64,000 nucleotides of DNA from Planctomycetota bacterium. Its GTDB lineage: Bacteria; Planctomycetota; UBA8742; UBA2392. Both the position numbers and the translations under genes were made by a program. Shown here piece after piece: positions 9,015-18,244 of this stretch. Position 1 is the stretch's first letter; each line of letters opens with the position of its first letter. The stretch is taken from the NCBI GenBank assembly GCA_019636195.1, contig JAHBYA010000004.1, forward strand, positions 62,001-126,000. Direction: 5' to 3'. Below the pieces are notes generated by a model. The model made no database searches. It saw nothing but the letters and a program-made list of their open reading frames with translations, and was not told where the DNA came from.

Positions 9015-10418
9015 TCACTTTTTTCGGCGCAGGATGGTTTCTGTGCCGCGGCGCGGCGGTTCTTGGGCGCGAATTTGGGCCAGCAGCGCCATGACTTCTT
9101 CGGCCAGATTTCCGTCATAGTGGTTACCCGCCAGCTCCAGTGCGCTCTCGGCGTGGTGCGCGGCGTCGGCAAACTCGCCGCGGCGCGCCAGCAACGAAGC
9201 CAGCGCCAGCAGCAGCCTGACCAGCGACGCGTACTCCGGCGCGTCCTGCACCGCAACAATCCCGTAGCTGTAGGCGCGCTCCGCCTCCACCTCCTCGCCG
9301 CGCTCCTCGTACACCCGCCCCAGTTCACGCCAGGCCGAAGCCAGCGACTCGGGATTGCCGACCTCGGTCGCCAGCTGGATCGCCCGCCGGGCGTAGCTTT
9401 GCGCCTCGTCCAGCCGTTGCATGCGGCGGCAGCAGGTCGAAAGTGCGGCAAGCGCCGAGCAGCTTTGGGGGGTGTTCCCGATCGCGGCGTTGACGGCAAT
9501 GCTGCGCTCAAGCATCTCGTGCGCGCGGGCCAGGTCGGCGCGCGTGTCGCCCTCACGGCGCATCAGTGCCAGCGCCAGCGTCACCAGCATGACTGCTTCG
9601 TTCAACTGGTCATTGCTTTCGCGTGCGATCGCCAGCGCCTTTTCAACCCACTCAACCGCGCGCTCGTACTCGTGGTTGGCCATGCAGGCGTGTCCGATCT
9701 GCCCGTAGCTCACGCCCACCGCGCCGCGCACGCCGAGCTTTTCGGCCAGCGCGAGCACCGGCTGGTACATCTCGATCACGTCGTCAACCGCAAAGCCGCG
9801 GTCAATCACGGTCGCGAGGTTTCCCAGCGCGCGCAGTTGCAGGCGCGCGTTGCCGCTGACCTCGGCAAGGCGCAAGGCCTCGCGCAGGTCGGCTTCGGCT
9901 GCGTAGTACTCGCGCGTGTCGCGGTACAGTACTCCGCGCTCGATCAACGCCAGTGCGCGCTGGTTGCGGTCTTCGGCTGTGCGCGCGGCGCGCGTCAGGC
10001 TGTCCAGTGCAGCTTCGCGCCGTCCCAGAAACCACTGCAGCATGCCGCACTGGACCAGCGCATGGGCGCGTTCTTCGGGCAGGGCTGCCGCATGCGCCGC
10101 CATGCGCTGGTGAAACTCCGCGGCCTGGTGGTTGTCGTATTCGCGCTCGGCGAACGCGGCTGCGCGCCCCAGCCACGCCAGCTCGGCACGGGCCAGGGCG
10201 CCGTCAAGGCGGGCAACGCCAAGTTGCGCGTTGCGGGCATGCCCAGCCAGCTCGTGCGCCAGCGCGTCAAGCTCAGACTCGGGGACCTGCGCGGTGATGC
10301 ACTCAATGGCAAGTTCATGAAGTCGCGCGCGCTCGCTGGGCATGTGCAGCTGGTAAGCCGCGTCGCGCAACGCAACGTGCCGGAACAGGTAGGCGGCCTC
10401 GGCGCTGAGTTCAGCCAT
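9015..10418 (-). CDS. TPR-repeat protein
   Basis: A 467-residue all-helical protein. After a start segment AEAAYLFRHVALRDAAYQLHMPSERARLHELA come about nine tetratricopeptide-like repeats (for example NQRALALIERGVLYRDTREYYAAEADLREAL and PESLASAWRELGRVYEERGEEVEAERAY), ending in a basic tail. The opening segment closely resembles the junction between the AAA-type ATPase and TPR array of adenylate-cyclase-associated or STAND regulators. Here that ATPase is absent, so this looks like a stand-alone TPR module, probably a protein-binding scaffold. ATG 10418 has no clear ribosome site; a GTG two codons upstream is an alternative. Confidence 0.75.
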   Translation of the reverse strand: MAELSAEAAYLFRHVALRDAAYQLHMPSERARLHELAIECITAQVPESELDALAHELAGHARNAQLGVARLDGALARAELAWLGRAAAFAEREYDNHQAAEFHQRMAAHAAALPEERAHALVQCGMLQWFLGRREAALDSLTRAARTAEDRNQRALALIERGVLYRDTREYYAAEADLREALRLAEVSGNARLQLRALGNLATVIDRGFAVDDVIEMYQPVLALAEKLGVRGAVGVSYGQIGHACMANHEYERAVEWVEKALAIARESNDQLNEAVMLVTLALALMRREGDTRADLARAHEMLERSIAVNAAIGNTPQSCSALAALSTCCRRMQRLDEAQSYARRAIQLATEVGNPESLASAWRELGRVYEERGEEVEAERAYSYGIVAVQDAPEYASLVRLLLALASLLARRGEFADAAHHAESALELAGNHYDGNLAEEVMALLAQIRAQEPPRRGTETILRRKK

Positions 10419-10477
10419 GGGCACTGGTATGTATGACGCTTGGCTGGTTGCAAGGGTGCGCTGAAACTCGTTGACGT

Positions 10478-10483
10478 TACAAT
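10478..10483 (+). promoter_or_regulatory. -10-like TACAAT six bases before ATG 10490
   Basis: TACAAT ends six bases upstream of the rbfA ATG, and no Shine-Dalgarno site is present. This fits a leaderless transcript in the 71-bp divergent gap. Confidence 0.4.
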
Positions 10484-10489
10484 CGCGCC

Positions 10490-10783
10490 ATGGGCAAACA
10501 GGGCAGTCAACCGGATCGCAAGGCGCTGCAACTGGCAAGGCAGGTGCAGCGTGCACTCACGTTCGCGCTGGCTGAAACGGGCGACGACCTGCTGCTGGAA
10601 GCGTACATCGAAGACGTGAAGCCCGCGCCAGACGCCAATCACCTGCTGGTCAGCGTGCGCGGCGACGGTGACCCGATTGCGCTGCTGGCCGCACTGCACG
10701 AACACACTGGCCGCCTGCGCAGCGCCGTAGCCGAGGCCATCACGCGCCGCAAAGCGCCTGAGCTGGCCTGGCAGATCGTCTAG
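10490..10783 (+). CDS. rbfA: Ribosome-binding factor A
   Basis: A 97-residue protein matching the compact RbfA fold: KALQLARQVQRALTFALAE at the N-terminus, a central LLEAYIEDVKPAPDANHLLVSV strand segment and a C-terminal helix GRLRSAVAEAITRRKAPELAWQIV. RbfA binds the 30S subunit and helps mature the 5' end of 16S rRNA, especially in the cold. The usual partners nusA, infB and truB are not nearby; here it faces a TPR gene and converges on sufT. No KH-type GxxG is visible, but the (A)RRKAPEL ending is typical. Recognition is good despite the short length. Confidence 0.8.
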   Translation: MGKQGSQPDRKALQLARQVQRALTFALAETGDDLLLEAYIEDVKPAPDANHLLVSVRGDGDPIALLAALHEHTGRLRSAVAEAITRRKAPELAWQIV

Positions 10784-11326
10784 CTACATGACGTTGAGTT
10801 CAAGCTTGGCGGCTTCGCTCATCATGGATTTGGTCCAGGGCGGATCCCACACCAGCTCGACCTTGGCATCAGTGACGTGCTCAACCTGCTTCAGCTTGCT
10901 CTCGACTTCGCCGGGCAGTGTGCCGGCAACAGGACACGCGGGCGAGGTCAGGGTCATGCGCACATGCACTTCACCCTTGAAGTTCACGCTCACGCCGTAG
11001 ATCAGCCCCAGCTCATAGACATTCACCGGGATCTCCGGGTCATACACCGTCTTCAACTTCTCGATCACTGCTTCTTTGGCGGCCTTGGCCTCGGCAACCG
11101 TTAAGTCACGCGGGTTGCCCTCAGCGTCTTTGGGCAGCTTGCTGCGGTCGGCAGCTGCCTTCCCCGATGCGGCCTCGCTTGTGCTGCGGGCGCCGGCTCC
11201 TTGTCCCGGCGCGCCCCTTGCCTGCAGGGTGCTGTCAACTTCGACGGGCGGCAGCGGTTTGACCTTCTCGGGGTCCACCAGTTTTGCGGCGCCTTCGGGT
11301 TGGTGCTTTTCAGTCTCGTTGGTCAT
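10784..11326 (-). CDS. sufT: SufT / MIP18-family iron-sulfur assembly protein
   Basis: A 180-residue protein. The first 75 residues are a low-complexity, probably disordered extension (KHQPEGAAKLVDPEKVKPLP ...). The rest is a MIP18 (DUF59) domain: VIEKLKTVYDPEIPVNVYELGLIYGV and VHVRMTLTSPACPVAGTLPGEVE, with the conserved Cys in SPACP. SufT-type proteins help mature Fe-S proteins. It follows sufS in the suf operon. Start ATG 11326 has GGGGAGA just upstream, better than the ATG at 11338. Confidence 0.88.
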   Translation of the reverse strand: MTNETEKHQPEGAAKLVDPEKVKPLPPVEVDSTLQARGAPGQGAGARSTSEAASGKAAADRSKLPKDAEGNPRDLTVAEAKAAKEAVIEKLKTVYDPEIPVNVYELGLIYGVSVNFKGEVHVRMTLTSPACPVAGTLPGEVESKLKQVEHVTDAKVELVWDPPWTKSMMSEAAKLELNVM

Positions 11327-11358
11327 TGGTCTCCCCATCGCTCAAACGATGGGCTCGG

Positions 11359-12591
11359 TTACGAAAACAGTTCCTGCACCTTGCGGATGCCGGCCGCCAG
11401 CACGTCAGCTTCAGCCCTGGTGTTGTAGAAGGCAAAGCTGGCCCTGACCGTGGCACGCACCTTGAAGAAATCCATCACCGGCTCGGCGCAGTGCTGGCCC
11501 ACGCGCACGGCAATGCCCTGCTGGTCAAGAATCATGCCCGCGTCCGCTGCGTGGATGCCCTCCAGCACAAAGCTGATCACGCCCGCCTTCCGGGCGCTGG
11601 TGCCGATGATGCGCAGGCCCGGAATCTCCCGGACTTTGGCCGTCGCGTACTCCAGCAACTCGTGCTCGTAGGCTTCGATCGCGTCCATGCCCCGCGCCGC
11701 CAAGTACTCCAGGCCAGCCGCCAGGCCGATTGCATCGGCAATGTTGGGTGTGCCGGCCTCAAACTTGTGCGGTATCACGTTGTAGGTGGTCTGTTCAAAG
11801 CTCACGGACTTGATCATCTCGCCGCCGCCCTGCCACGGCGGCATGGCTTCAAGTAGCTCGGCCCGGCCCCACAGGGCGCCGATGCCGGTCGGCCCATAGG
11901 CCTTGTGGCCCGAGAACGCGTAAAAATCAACGCCCAGCGCCTGCACGTCAATCCGCTGGTGCGGCGCTGCCTGTGCGCCGTCCACCAGGATCAGCGCACC
12001 GGCCTTGTGCGCGGCCTGCGCCATCTGCGCCACGGGGTTGATCGTGCCCAGAGCGTTGGAAACTTGCACGCACGCGACCAGGCGCGTGCGCGGCGAAAGA
12101 CGCTTGACGTACTCATCAAGGATCAGCGTGCCGGTGTCGTCCATCGGAGCGACCACCAGCTTTGCGCCCGTGGCCTGGCACAGCATCTGCCACGGCACGA
12201 TGTTGCTGTGGTGCTCCATCGCTGTGATCAGAATTTCGTCGCCGGCACTGACGTTGGCGCGCCCCCATGCCTGCGCGACAAGGTTGATCGCCTCAGTGGT
12301 GCCGCGCGTGAAGATAATCTCGCGGTCTTCGCGTGCATTCAGGAAGGCCTGCACAGCGCGGCGGGCATGCTCAAACTTCTCGGTCGTGGCTGCTGACAGC
12401 TCGTGGGCCGCGCGGTGCACGTTGGAGTACTCGTGCTCATACACATGGCGGATGGCGTCAATCACGCAGCGCGGCTTTTGCGCGCTGGCGGCATTGTCCA
12501 GGTACACCAGCGGCTTGCCGTGCACCGTGCGCGCAAGGATCGGAAAGTCCTTGCGAATCGCCTCAACATCCAGTGTCTTCATTTGCGTCAT
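11359..12591 (-). CDS. sufS: Cysteine desulfurase SufS
   Basis: PLP-dependent group II cysteine desulfurase, 410 residues, which frees sulfur from cysteine as a persulfide and passes it to SufE for cluster assembly. Visible features are YLDNAASAQKP at 30-40, EHHSNIVPW at 126-134, the PLP lysine K230 in SGHKAYGPTG and the catalytic C368 in RVGQHCAEP. ATG 12591 (or 12582) gives the family N-terminus; the long open frame further upstream is repeat sequence and not coding. No strong ribosome site is seen. Confidence 0.95.
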   Translation of the reverse strand: MTQMKTLDVEAIRKDFPILARTVHGKPLVYLDNAASAQKPRCVIDAIRHVYEHEYSNVHRAAHELSAATTEKFEHARRAVQAFLNAREDREIIFTRGTTEAINLVAQAWGRANVSAGDEILITAMEHHSNIVPWQMLCQATGAKLVVAPMDDTGTLILDEYVKRLSPRTRLVACVQVSNALGTINPVAQMAQAAHKAGALILVDGAQAAPHQRIDVQALGVDFYAFSGHKAYGPTGIGALWGRAELLEAMPPWQGGGEMIKSVSFEQTTYNVIPHKFEAGTPNIADAIGLAAGLEYLAARGMDAIEAYEHELLEYATAKVREIPGLRIIGTSARKAGVISFVLEGIHAADAGMILDQQGIAVRVGQHCAEPVMDFFKVRATVRASFAFYNTRAEADVLAAGIRKVQELFS

Positions 12592-12670
12592 GTCAGCCAC
12601 AGATTCAGTCCGGTTTCCGGGATTACGATGTGGGCAGACCTGTGTCCACCACGGCCGGTCATAACGCTGC

Positions 12671-12808
12671 TCTCGCAGAGACGCGGAGTCGCGGAGAACT
12701 GCCTTACTGAGCGGCGTCTGAAACTCAATGTCAAACAGCCTGCCGTCACCGGGTTTCGTGGGCGCTGCCAAACCCGGTCGTCTCTGCGCCTCTGCGCCTC
12801 CGCGTGAG
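12671..12808. repeat. MITE-like repeat with CGCGGAG-type inverted ends
   Basis: The left end carries TCTCGCAGAGACGCGGAG and the right end the inverted pattern TCTCTGCGCCTCTGCGCCTC, about 80 bp apart. Both ends are built of imperfect 9-base units (CGCRGAGNC). The left end continues CGGAGAACTGCC, shared with the copy at 21755-21863. It fills most of the 269-bp sufD-sufS gap, which has no gene. Confidence 0.7.
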
Positions 12809-12860
12809 TCGCCTTTGCGGTGCACTGGAGTTGTCGGCAGGGCCTGTTCACTTGTCGTTC

Positions 12861-14162
12861 CTAGTCGCCCAGCAGGCCGTGGAAGCGCTGGCGCATGACG
12901 TCTTCAAGGTGCGCCCGCACCGGCTCGATTGTGACCTGCTCAATGATCTCGTTCGCGAACGCGTACGTCAGCACATTGCGCGCCTGCTGCACATCAAGGC
13001 CGCGGCTGCGCAGGAAGAATACCGCCGCGGCATCCAGCTGCCCGCTGGTGGCGCCGTGGCTGCACTTCACGTCGTCGCAGTAAATCTCAAGTTGCGGCTT
13101 TGTGTCGGCGCGCGCATCGTCGGACAGCAAAAGGTTGTTGTTCTGCTGCTGCGCGTCGGTGCCGGCTGCGCCCGGCCGCACGATCACTTTGCCGCTGAAC
13201 ACACTGCGCGCCCTTTCATCGACCACACTGCGATAGAGCTGTTTGCTGACACAGCGCGGCCGCACATGGTCCACGATGATGTGGTTGTCCACATGCGCGC
13301 TGCCCGCGCCCAGCACAAGGCCGTGCAGGGTGCAGTTGGCGCCCTCGCCGGTCAGCATCACGTTTACGTCGTTGCGGGCAAGCTGCGCTTGCAGGCTGAT
13401 GCTGTTGTGCGTGTAGTTGCTGTCGCGGTCCTGGCGCACTTCGTTCCAGCCGATGTGATGCGCGACGCCATCGCGCAGCAGACGCGTGTGTTGCACATGC
13501 GCGCCCTGCTGCAGCACGATCTCGCATACGGCATCGCAGAAACCGGCGGCTTTGCCCAGGCCGACGAAGCTTTCAATCAGTGTGAGCCCGGCGTTTTCGC
13601 CGGCCAGCAGCAATGTGCGGGGCGCGGTCGCCTGCGGGGCCGTCGCCACATACAGCACATGCACCGGGGTCTCAAGCTGCGCGTCGCGGCCCGCGCGGAT
13701 GTAGGCCCCGTCGCTGAACAGCGCCATGTTCAGCGCTGTAAACGGCTGCGCGTGATGGTCGGCGTAGCGCGCAAGCTTGCTGGGCAGGCCCTCATCGTCT
13801 GTACGGAACTGGCTTGAAAGCGGCGCAACAAGCAGACCCTGCGGCAGCGTCGGCAGCTTGCTGAGCGCCGCGTCAAAGTGCCCATTCACGAAAACCAGCC
13901 GGATGTCATCGGCGCCTGCGATGAAGTACGGCTTCAGATCGGCATCCAGCACGGCCGCATGGGCGGCAGGCGCCAGCTTCAGCGCCAGCAGCGACTTCAA
14001 GCTGGTGTAGCGCCACTCCTCGTGGCGCACGGTCGGCACGCCCAGCGCCGCAAAACTATCGGCGGCATCGGCGCGAAGCTCGGAAAGCCACGCGGGCTCA
14101 GCCTTGCCGGCTGTGTGCGCGTCGATCAGGGATTGCAGCGGATTTTCAGTCTGGATCGTCAT
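12861..14162 (-). CDS. sufD: Fe-S cluster assembly protein SufD
   Basis: A 433-residue SufB/SufD-family protein, the partner of SufB in the SufBC2D scaffold. The N-terminus has the SufD helical segment (PAWLSELRADAADSFAALGVPTVRHEEWRYTSL) and the C-terminus the beta-helix with the conserved block KLEIYCDDVKCSHGATSGQLD... (QLEIYCDDVKCSHGATSG here), including the conserved Cys and His. The end segment ARNVLTYAFANEIIEQV is also typical. It lies just downstream of sufC and upstream of sufS. Confidence 0.93.
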   Translation of the reverse strand: MTIQTENPLQSLIDAHTAGKAEPAWLSELRADAADSFAALGVPTVRHEEWRYTSLKSLLALKLAPAAHAAVLDADLKPYFIAGADDIRLVFVNGHFDAALSKLPTLPQGLLVAPLSSQFRTDDEGLPSKLARYADHHAQPFTALNMALFSDGAYIRAGRDAQLETPVHVLYVATAPQATAPRTLLLAGENAGLTLIESFVGLGKAAGFCDAVCEIVLQQGAHVQHTRLLRDGVAHHIGWNEVRQDRDSNYTHNSISLQAQLARNDVNVMLTGEGANCTLHGLVLGAGSAHVDNHIIVDHVRPRCVSKQLYRSVVDERARSVFSGKVIVRPGAAGTDAQQQNNNLLLSDDARADTKPQLEIYCDDVKCSHGATSGQLDAAAVFFLRSRGLDVQQARNVLTYAFANEIIEQVTIEPVRAHLEDVMRQRFHGLLGD

Positions 14163-14180
14163 GGGACTATGGTCGTGCGG

Positions 14181-14936
14181 CTAAACCGTCTGCTCAAGCC
14201 AGGCGTAGCCTTTCTCCTCAAGTTCCAGCGCCAGTTCAGGCCCGCCGCTCTTGACCAGGCGACCGTCCAGCAGCACATGCACGAAGTCCGGCTTGATGTG
14301 GTTCAGCAGGCGCTGGTAGTGGGTCACCAGCAGAAATGAACGCTTGCTGTCGCGCAAACTGTTGACACCGTTGGCGACTGTCTTGAGGGCGTCAATGTCG
14401 AGGCCGCTGTCGGTTTCATCGAGCACAGCCAGCGTGGGCTCAAGCACCGCCAGCTGCAGAATCTCGTTGCGCTTTTTCTCGCCGCCTGAAAAACCTTCGT
14501 TGACGCTGCGGTTCAGCAAGCCGGCGTCTATGTCCATCAGCTTTGCCTTTTCCTTGATCAGGGCCAGAAAGTCCGCGCCGCTGACTTCGGCTTCGCCGCG
14601 GGCTTTTCGCTGGGCATTCAAAGCCGCGCGCAGAAAGTACATGTTGCTGACGCCCGGAATCTCCACGGGGTACTGGAACGCCAGAAAGATGCCGGCCCGG
14701 GCGCGGTCTTCAGGCTCGTCGGCCAGAATGCTCTTGCCCTTGAGCAGGATGTCGCCCCGCGTGATCTCATAGTCCGGGTGGCCGGCGATCGCCTTGGTCA
14801 GCGTGCTTTTGCCGCTGCCGTTGGTGCCCATGATGGCATGCACCTCGCCGGCGCCGATGGACAGGTCAATGCCATGAATGATTTCCGTGCCGCCAATCGA
14901 CACGTGAAGGTCTTTGATCTCAAGCAGCTTGGTCAT
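14181..14936 (-). CDS. sufC: SUF complex ATPase SufC
   Basis: A 251-residue ABC-type ATPase that powers the SufBCD scaffold. Walker A is GTNGSGKST (about residue 39), the signature is FSGGEKKR, Walker B is [12 protein letters not shown] and the switch His is in LVTHYQR. The [15 protein letters not shown] segment is typical of SufC rather than of transport ATPases. It sits between sufB and sufD in the same operon. Confidence 0.95.
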   Translation of the reverse strand: MTKLLEIKDLHVSIGGTEIIHGIDLSIGAGEVHAIMGTNGSGKSTLTKAIAGHPDYEITRGDILLKGKSILADEPEDRARAGIFLAFQYPVEIPGVSNMYFLRAALNAQRKARGEAEVSGADFLALIKEKAKLMDIDAGLLNRSVNEGFSGGEKKRNEILQLAVLEPTLAVLDETDSGLDIDALKTVANGVNSLRDSKRSFLLVTHYQRLLNHIKPDFVHVLLDGRLVKSGGPELALELEEKGYAWLEQTV

Positions 14937-14958
14937 TTGATACCCTGTCGTGCGTTCC

Positions 14959-14988
14959 CCGTCACTTGCGCTCCGGGCTCTTGTTTCT
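14959..14988. repeat. Short dispersed repeat, copy 1 (GGAGCGCAAGYGAC)
   Basis: On the minus strand it reads AGAAACAAGAGCCCGGAGCG then CAAGTGAC. Near-identical copies are at 23838-23868 and 44818-44848, also on the minus strand. It occupies the 64-bp sufB-sufC gap. Confidence 0.6.
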
Positions 14989-15000
14989 GCTCATGTCGCA

Positions 15001-16437
15001 TTAGCCCACGGCGCCTTCGAGCTTCAGGCCGAGCAGCTTTTGGGCTTCTACTGCGAACTCCATGGGCAGTTCGCTCAGCACGTCTTTGCAGAAGCCGTTT
15101 ACGATCATGCTTACGGCGTCTTCTTCGCTCAGGCCTCTTTGCCGCAGAAAGAACACCTGCTCGTCGCTGATCTTGCTGGTGCTGGCCTCGTGCTCAATGA
15201 CGGCTGTACTGTTCTGGCTTTCGATGTACGGAAAGGTGTGCGCGCCGCACTTGTCGCCCAACAACAAGCTGTCGCAGGCGCTGAAGTTGCGCGCGCCGGT
15301 TGCGCCCTTGAGGATCTTCACCTGCCCGCGGTAGGTCTGGTCACCGTGGCCTGCGCTGATGCCCTTGCTGATGATCGTGCTGCGCGTGTTGCGCCCGATG
15401 TGAATCATCTTGGTGCCGGTGTCGGCCATCTGGCGGTCGCGCGTCATGGCGACGCTGTAAAACTCGCCCACGCTGTTATCGCCGCGCAAAATGCAGCTTG
15501 GGTACTTCCAGGTGATCGCGCTGCCGGTTTCAACCTGCGTCCACGAAACCTTGGCGTTTTCATGGGCCAGGCCGCGCTTGGTCACGAAGTTGAACACGCC
15601 GCCCTTGCCGTCCTTGTCGCCGGGATACCAGTTCTGGACGGTGCTGTATTTGATGTGTGCGCCCTTCAACGCCACCAGCTCAACGACCGCCGCGTGCAAC
15701 TGGTTTTCGTCGCGCTGGGGTGCTGTGCAACCTTCCAGGTAGCTCACGTATGCGCCTTCGTCGGCGATCAGCAGGGTGCGCTCAAACTGGCCGGTGCCGG
15801 CGCTATTGATGCGGAAGTATGTGCTGAGTTCCATCGGGCAGCGCACGCCCGGAGGGATGTAGCAGAAGCTGCCATCGGAGAAGACGGCGCTGTTCAGCGC
15901 GGCGAAGTAGTTGTCTGTGAACGGCACGACGCTGCCCAAATGCTTGCGCACGATCTCCGGGTGGTCGGTGACGGCTTCGCTGAAGCTGCAAAAGATGATG
16001 CCCTGCTTGCTGAGTTCTTCGCGAAATGTGGTCTTGACGCTTACGCTGTCAAAGACCGCGTCCACGGCAACGCCGGTGAGGCGCTTTTGCTCATCCAGGC
16101 TGATGCCGAGCTTTTCGAAGGTTTCCAGCAGCTCAGGGTCAACTTCGTTAAGGCTGGTGACGGTCGGCTTCTTCTTGGGCGCCGAGTAGTAGATGATGCC
16201 CTGGTAGTCAATCTTGGGGTACTTGGGCTTCTGCCACTCAGGCTCGGTCATCGTCAGCCAGTGGCGATAGGCTTTGAGGCGCCACTCGGTCAGCCACTCA
16301 GGCTCATTCTTCTTGGCGCTGATGGCGCGGACAATGTCTTCACTAAGCCCCGGCGGAAGCTGGTCGGCATCGACGTTGCTTACCCAGCCGTGCTTGTATT
16401 CGGCCTCTGCCAGCGATTGGATGGTCTCTTTGCTCAT
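15001..16437 (-). CDS. sufB: Fe-S cluster assembly scaffold SufB
   Basis: A 478-residue SufB. It shows the family blocks [16 protein letters not shown] ([16 protein letters not shown] here), [60 protein letters not shown] and the C-terminal beta-helix with [12 protein letters not shown] and [11 protein letters not shown]. SufB is the subunit on which the cluster is built. It is the first gene of the operon sufB-C-D-S-T. ATG 16437 is preferred over a TTG nine bases upstream. An operator-like dyad lies 12 bp before it. Confidence 0.95.
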   Translation of the reverse strand: MSKETIQSLAEAEYKHGWVSNVDADQLPPGLSEDIVRAISAKKNEPEWLTEWRLKAYRHWLTMTEPEWQKPKYPKIDYQGIIYYSAPKKKPTVTSLNEVDPELLETFEKLGISLDEQKRLTGVAVDAVFDSVSVKTTFREELSKQGIIFCSFSEAVTDHPEIVRKHLGSVVPFTDNYFAALNSAVFSDGSFCYIPPGVRCPMELSTYFRINSAGTGQFERTLLIADEGAYVSYLEGCTAPQRDENQLHAAVVELVALKGAHIKYSTVQNWYPGDKDGKGGVFNFVTKRGLAHENAKVSWTQVETGSAITWKYPSCILRGDNSVGEFYSVAMTRDRQMADTGTKMIHIGRNTRSTIISKGISAGHGDQTYRGQVKILKGATGARNFSACDSLLLGDKCGAHTFPYIESQNSTAVIEHEASTSKISDEQVFFLRQRGLSEEDAVSMIVNGFCKDVLSELPMEFAVEAQKLLGLKLEGAVG

Positions 16438-16448
16438 GGCTACCAATC

Positions 16449-16465
16449 TGGACTAACTTTGTCCA
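16449..16465 (-). promoter_or_regulatory. Candidate Rrf2/IscR-type operator upstream of sufB
   Basis: TGGAC-N7-GTCCA, a perfect 5-bp dyad whose GAC-N7-GTC core has the spacing of type 1 IscR sites. It lies 12 bp upstream of the sufB ATG in the sufB-sufE divergent gap. Iron-sulfur sensing regulators of the Rrf2 family commonly control suf genes; none is encoded in this window. Confidence 0.4.
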
Positions 16466-16559
16466 AAATACATGGGCCGCCAGCGGGGGCAAGGCCAAGC
16501 ATGCAGCTTTCGGCGCACGCTGCTATAGAAGAAGCTACAGGAGTTGCCAGCACAAGACC

Positions 16560-16988
16560 ATGACCATCACCCAGCGCCAGCAAGCCATTGTCGATGAGTT
16601 CAAGGCGCTCCCGGACTGGGAGGACCGCTACAAGCGCATCATCGAGTACGGCCGCGAACTGCCGGCCATGGACCCCGCGCACCAAATTGACAAGAACAAG
16701 GTCAAGGGCTGCCAAAGCACGGTGTGGCTGCACGCGGCTTTGCAGGACGGGCGCGTGGCCTTACAGGGCGACAGCGACGCGATGATCGTGCGCGGCTTGA
16801 TTGCATTGCTGCTGAAGGTGTATGGCGGCGCGACCCCCGCCGAGGTCATTGCCACGCCGCCGGACTTCATCAATGAAACAGGCCTGGGCAGCCACCTTAG
16901 CCAGACCCGCGCCAACGGCCTGGCCGCGATGGTCAAGCAGATCAAGATGTACGCCGCGGTGTTTGCCGCCATGCAGAAGGCCGGGTAG
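16560..16988 (+). CDS. sufE: Sulfur acceptor SufE
   Basis: A 142-residue SufE. The conserved core is VKGCQSTVWLHAALQDGRV with the sulfur-accepting Cys at residue 51. Flanking blocks WEDRYKRIIEYGRELP and FINETGLGSHLSQTRANGLAAMVKQIK are typical. SufE takes persulfide sulfur from SufS and boosts its activity. It is divergent from sufB, so the two transcripts share a control region of about 120 bp. Confidence 0.95.
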   Translation: MTITQRQQAIVDEFKALPDWEDRYKRIIEYGRELPAMDPAHQIDKNKVKGCQSTVWLHAALQDGRVALQGDSDAMIVRGLIALLLKVYGGATPAEVIATPPDFINETGLGSHLSQTRANGLAAMVKQIKMYAAVFAAMQKAG

Positions 16989-16989
16989 A

Positions 16990-17232
16990 TCAGCCGTAAA
17001 TGTACTGTGTGGTTTGCGGCAGCTTGCCGACCGCCCAGCCGTTCCAGACGGCTTTGCACGCGCATTGGTAATAAGTGTTGGTCTCGTCGCCGGGGCAGGG
17101 CGTGATGAGGTCCATGTTTCCGGTCTTTATCGCAATTCGCATGACCCCGACTACGCCGTCTTCCGGGCTGAACGAATAGTGGGCGTATTGCTCGTCTTGC
17201 GTTGACTTCCAGATGTAGATGTAAACCGCCAT
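16990..17232 (-). CDS. Small hypothetical protein, 80 residues
   Basis: The product MAVYIYIWKSTQDEQYAHYSFSPEDG... is a compact, likely beta-rich, aromatic-rich protein containing a CACKAVW segment. It starts at ATG 17232; a GTG six bases upstream is possible. Its stop overlaps the end of the sufE region by one base spacing, so the two genes converge. No family is recognised, and no signal peptide or metal motif beyond two cysteines is seen. Confidence 0.5.
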   Translation of the reverse strand: MAVYIYIWKSTQDEQYAHYSFSPEDGVVGVMRIAIKTGNMDLITPCPGDETNTYYQCACKAVWNGWAVGKLPQTTQYIYG

Positions 17233-17320
17233 GGGCACGTTGTAGCAGGCGTGCGCGGCAATCCAAGTTTGGCGCCTTGCTCAGGCACAAGCTCCCGTTA
17301 TACCGAAGGCGGAGGAACGC

Positions 17321-17725
17321 ATGCGCGCCGTAGCAACCATTACTCAGGGCTTTCGCACCGACATCAAGACCGGCACGGGCCACGACCTGGTGGCCGACGA
17401 ACCGCCGGAGCAGGGCGGCGGCAACGCCGGCACAACCGCCATGGGCCTGCTGGCAAGCGCGCTTGCGGCGTGCACCGCGGCCACCGTGCGCAGCTACGCC
17501 AACATCAAGGGCTATCAAGTCACGCGGATCGAAGTGGATGTCGATATCGCCCGGCGCACTCCCGCCGAACAGAAGGAAGCCGGCGACAACGCCCGCGCTG
17601 TGCGCGCCAGCAAGAAGATCACCATTGAAGGCGACATCACCGACGAGCAGCGCGAGCGCATGCTGCAAGTCGCCCTGAAGTGCCCGGTCAACCGGGCGCT
17701 GACGGAAGGCGTGGATTTCCTGTAG
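17321..17725 (+). CDS. OsmC-family protein (first of tandem pair)
   Basis: A 134-residue OsmC/YhfA-type protein. Key features are the two redox cysteines C51 (ALAACTAATVRSYAN) and C121 (ALKCPVNRAL), plus the [11 protein letters not shown] helix between them. OsmC-family proteins detoxify organic hydroperoxides with this cysteine pair. A second copy of the same family begins 94 bp downstream. A GGAGGAACGC ribosome site precedes ATG 17321. Confidence 0.88.
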   Translation: MRAVATITQGFRTDIKTGTGHDLVADEPPEQGGGNAGTTAMGLLASALAACTAATVRSYANIKGYQVTRIEVDVDIARRTPAEQKEAGDNARAVRASKKITIEGDITDEQRERMLQVALKCPVNRALTEGVDFL

Positions 17726-17818
17726 CGGTCAGCAGCCGAAACCCCCACCTGCCGGTTTTGCCTTTTTTCGGGATATATGTATCCTGTTATCTGCGTTCAG
17801 GCTGCCGAAAGGATCAAC

Positions 17819-18244
17819 ATGAAAGCCACCGCATCCATGGGCCCGCAGGGCTTCCGCACCACCATCCGCACCGGCCAGACCCGCACCCACATCCTGGTTG
17901 CCGACGAGCCCGCGGGCAAAGGCGACGACGCCGGCCCCACGCCCATTGAAATGCTGGCCGGCGCGCTTGCGTCATGCGTAACACTGACACTGCGCAGCTA
18001 CGCAAACGTCAAGCAGATCCCGATTGATGGCGTGGACGTCGAAGTCGAGATCATACGCCGTAAACCCACCGAGTTGCGCGATGGTGAGCGAACCATGCTG
18101 GTACGCAAGCACGTCACCATTCACGGCCGCGAGATTTCGGACGAACAACGCGAGCGCATGCTGCTGGTGGCCGAGAAATGCCCCGTGCAGCGGGCCCTGC
18201 TCGAAGGCGTCGAGTTGCAGGCGGCCACCGCGCCTATCGCGTGA
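17819..18244 (+). CDS. OsmC-family protein (second of tandem pair)
   Basis: A 141-residue paralogue of the preceding gene, with C53 ([15 protein letters not shown]) and C121 ([10 protein letters not shown]) and the shared [17 protein letters not shown] helix. ATG 17819 has GAAAGGATC upstream, which decides the start over an upstream in-frame ATG. The pair probably arose by tandem duplication, and both keep the cysteine pair, so both should be active against peroxides. The last 11 bp overlap the convergent fabI. Confidence 0.88.
   Translation: MKATASMGPQGFRTTIRTGQTRTHILVADEPAGKGDDAGPTPIEMLAGALASCVTLTLRSYANVKQIPIDGVDVEVEIIRRKPTELRDGERTMLVRKHVTIHGREISDEQRERMLLVAEKCPVQRALLEGVELQAATAPIA

Noticed and set aside
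8940..10436. A 498-codon plus-strand frame opposite the TPR gene
   Set aside because: Composition is that of an antisense shadow; the minus-strand TPR pattern is clear.
12592..12825. N-terminal extension of SufS by 78 codons
   Set aside because: The extension is MITE-like repeat sequence, unrelated to SufS, and the family start is at 12591.
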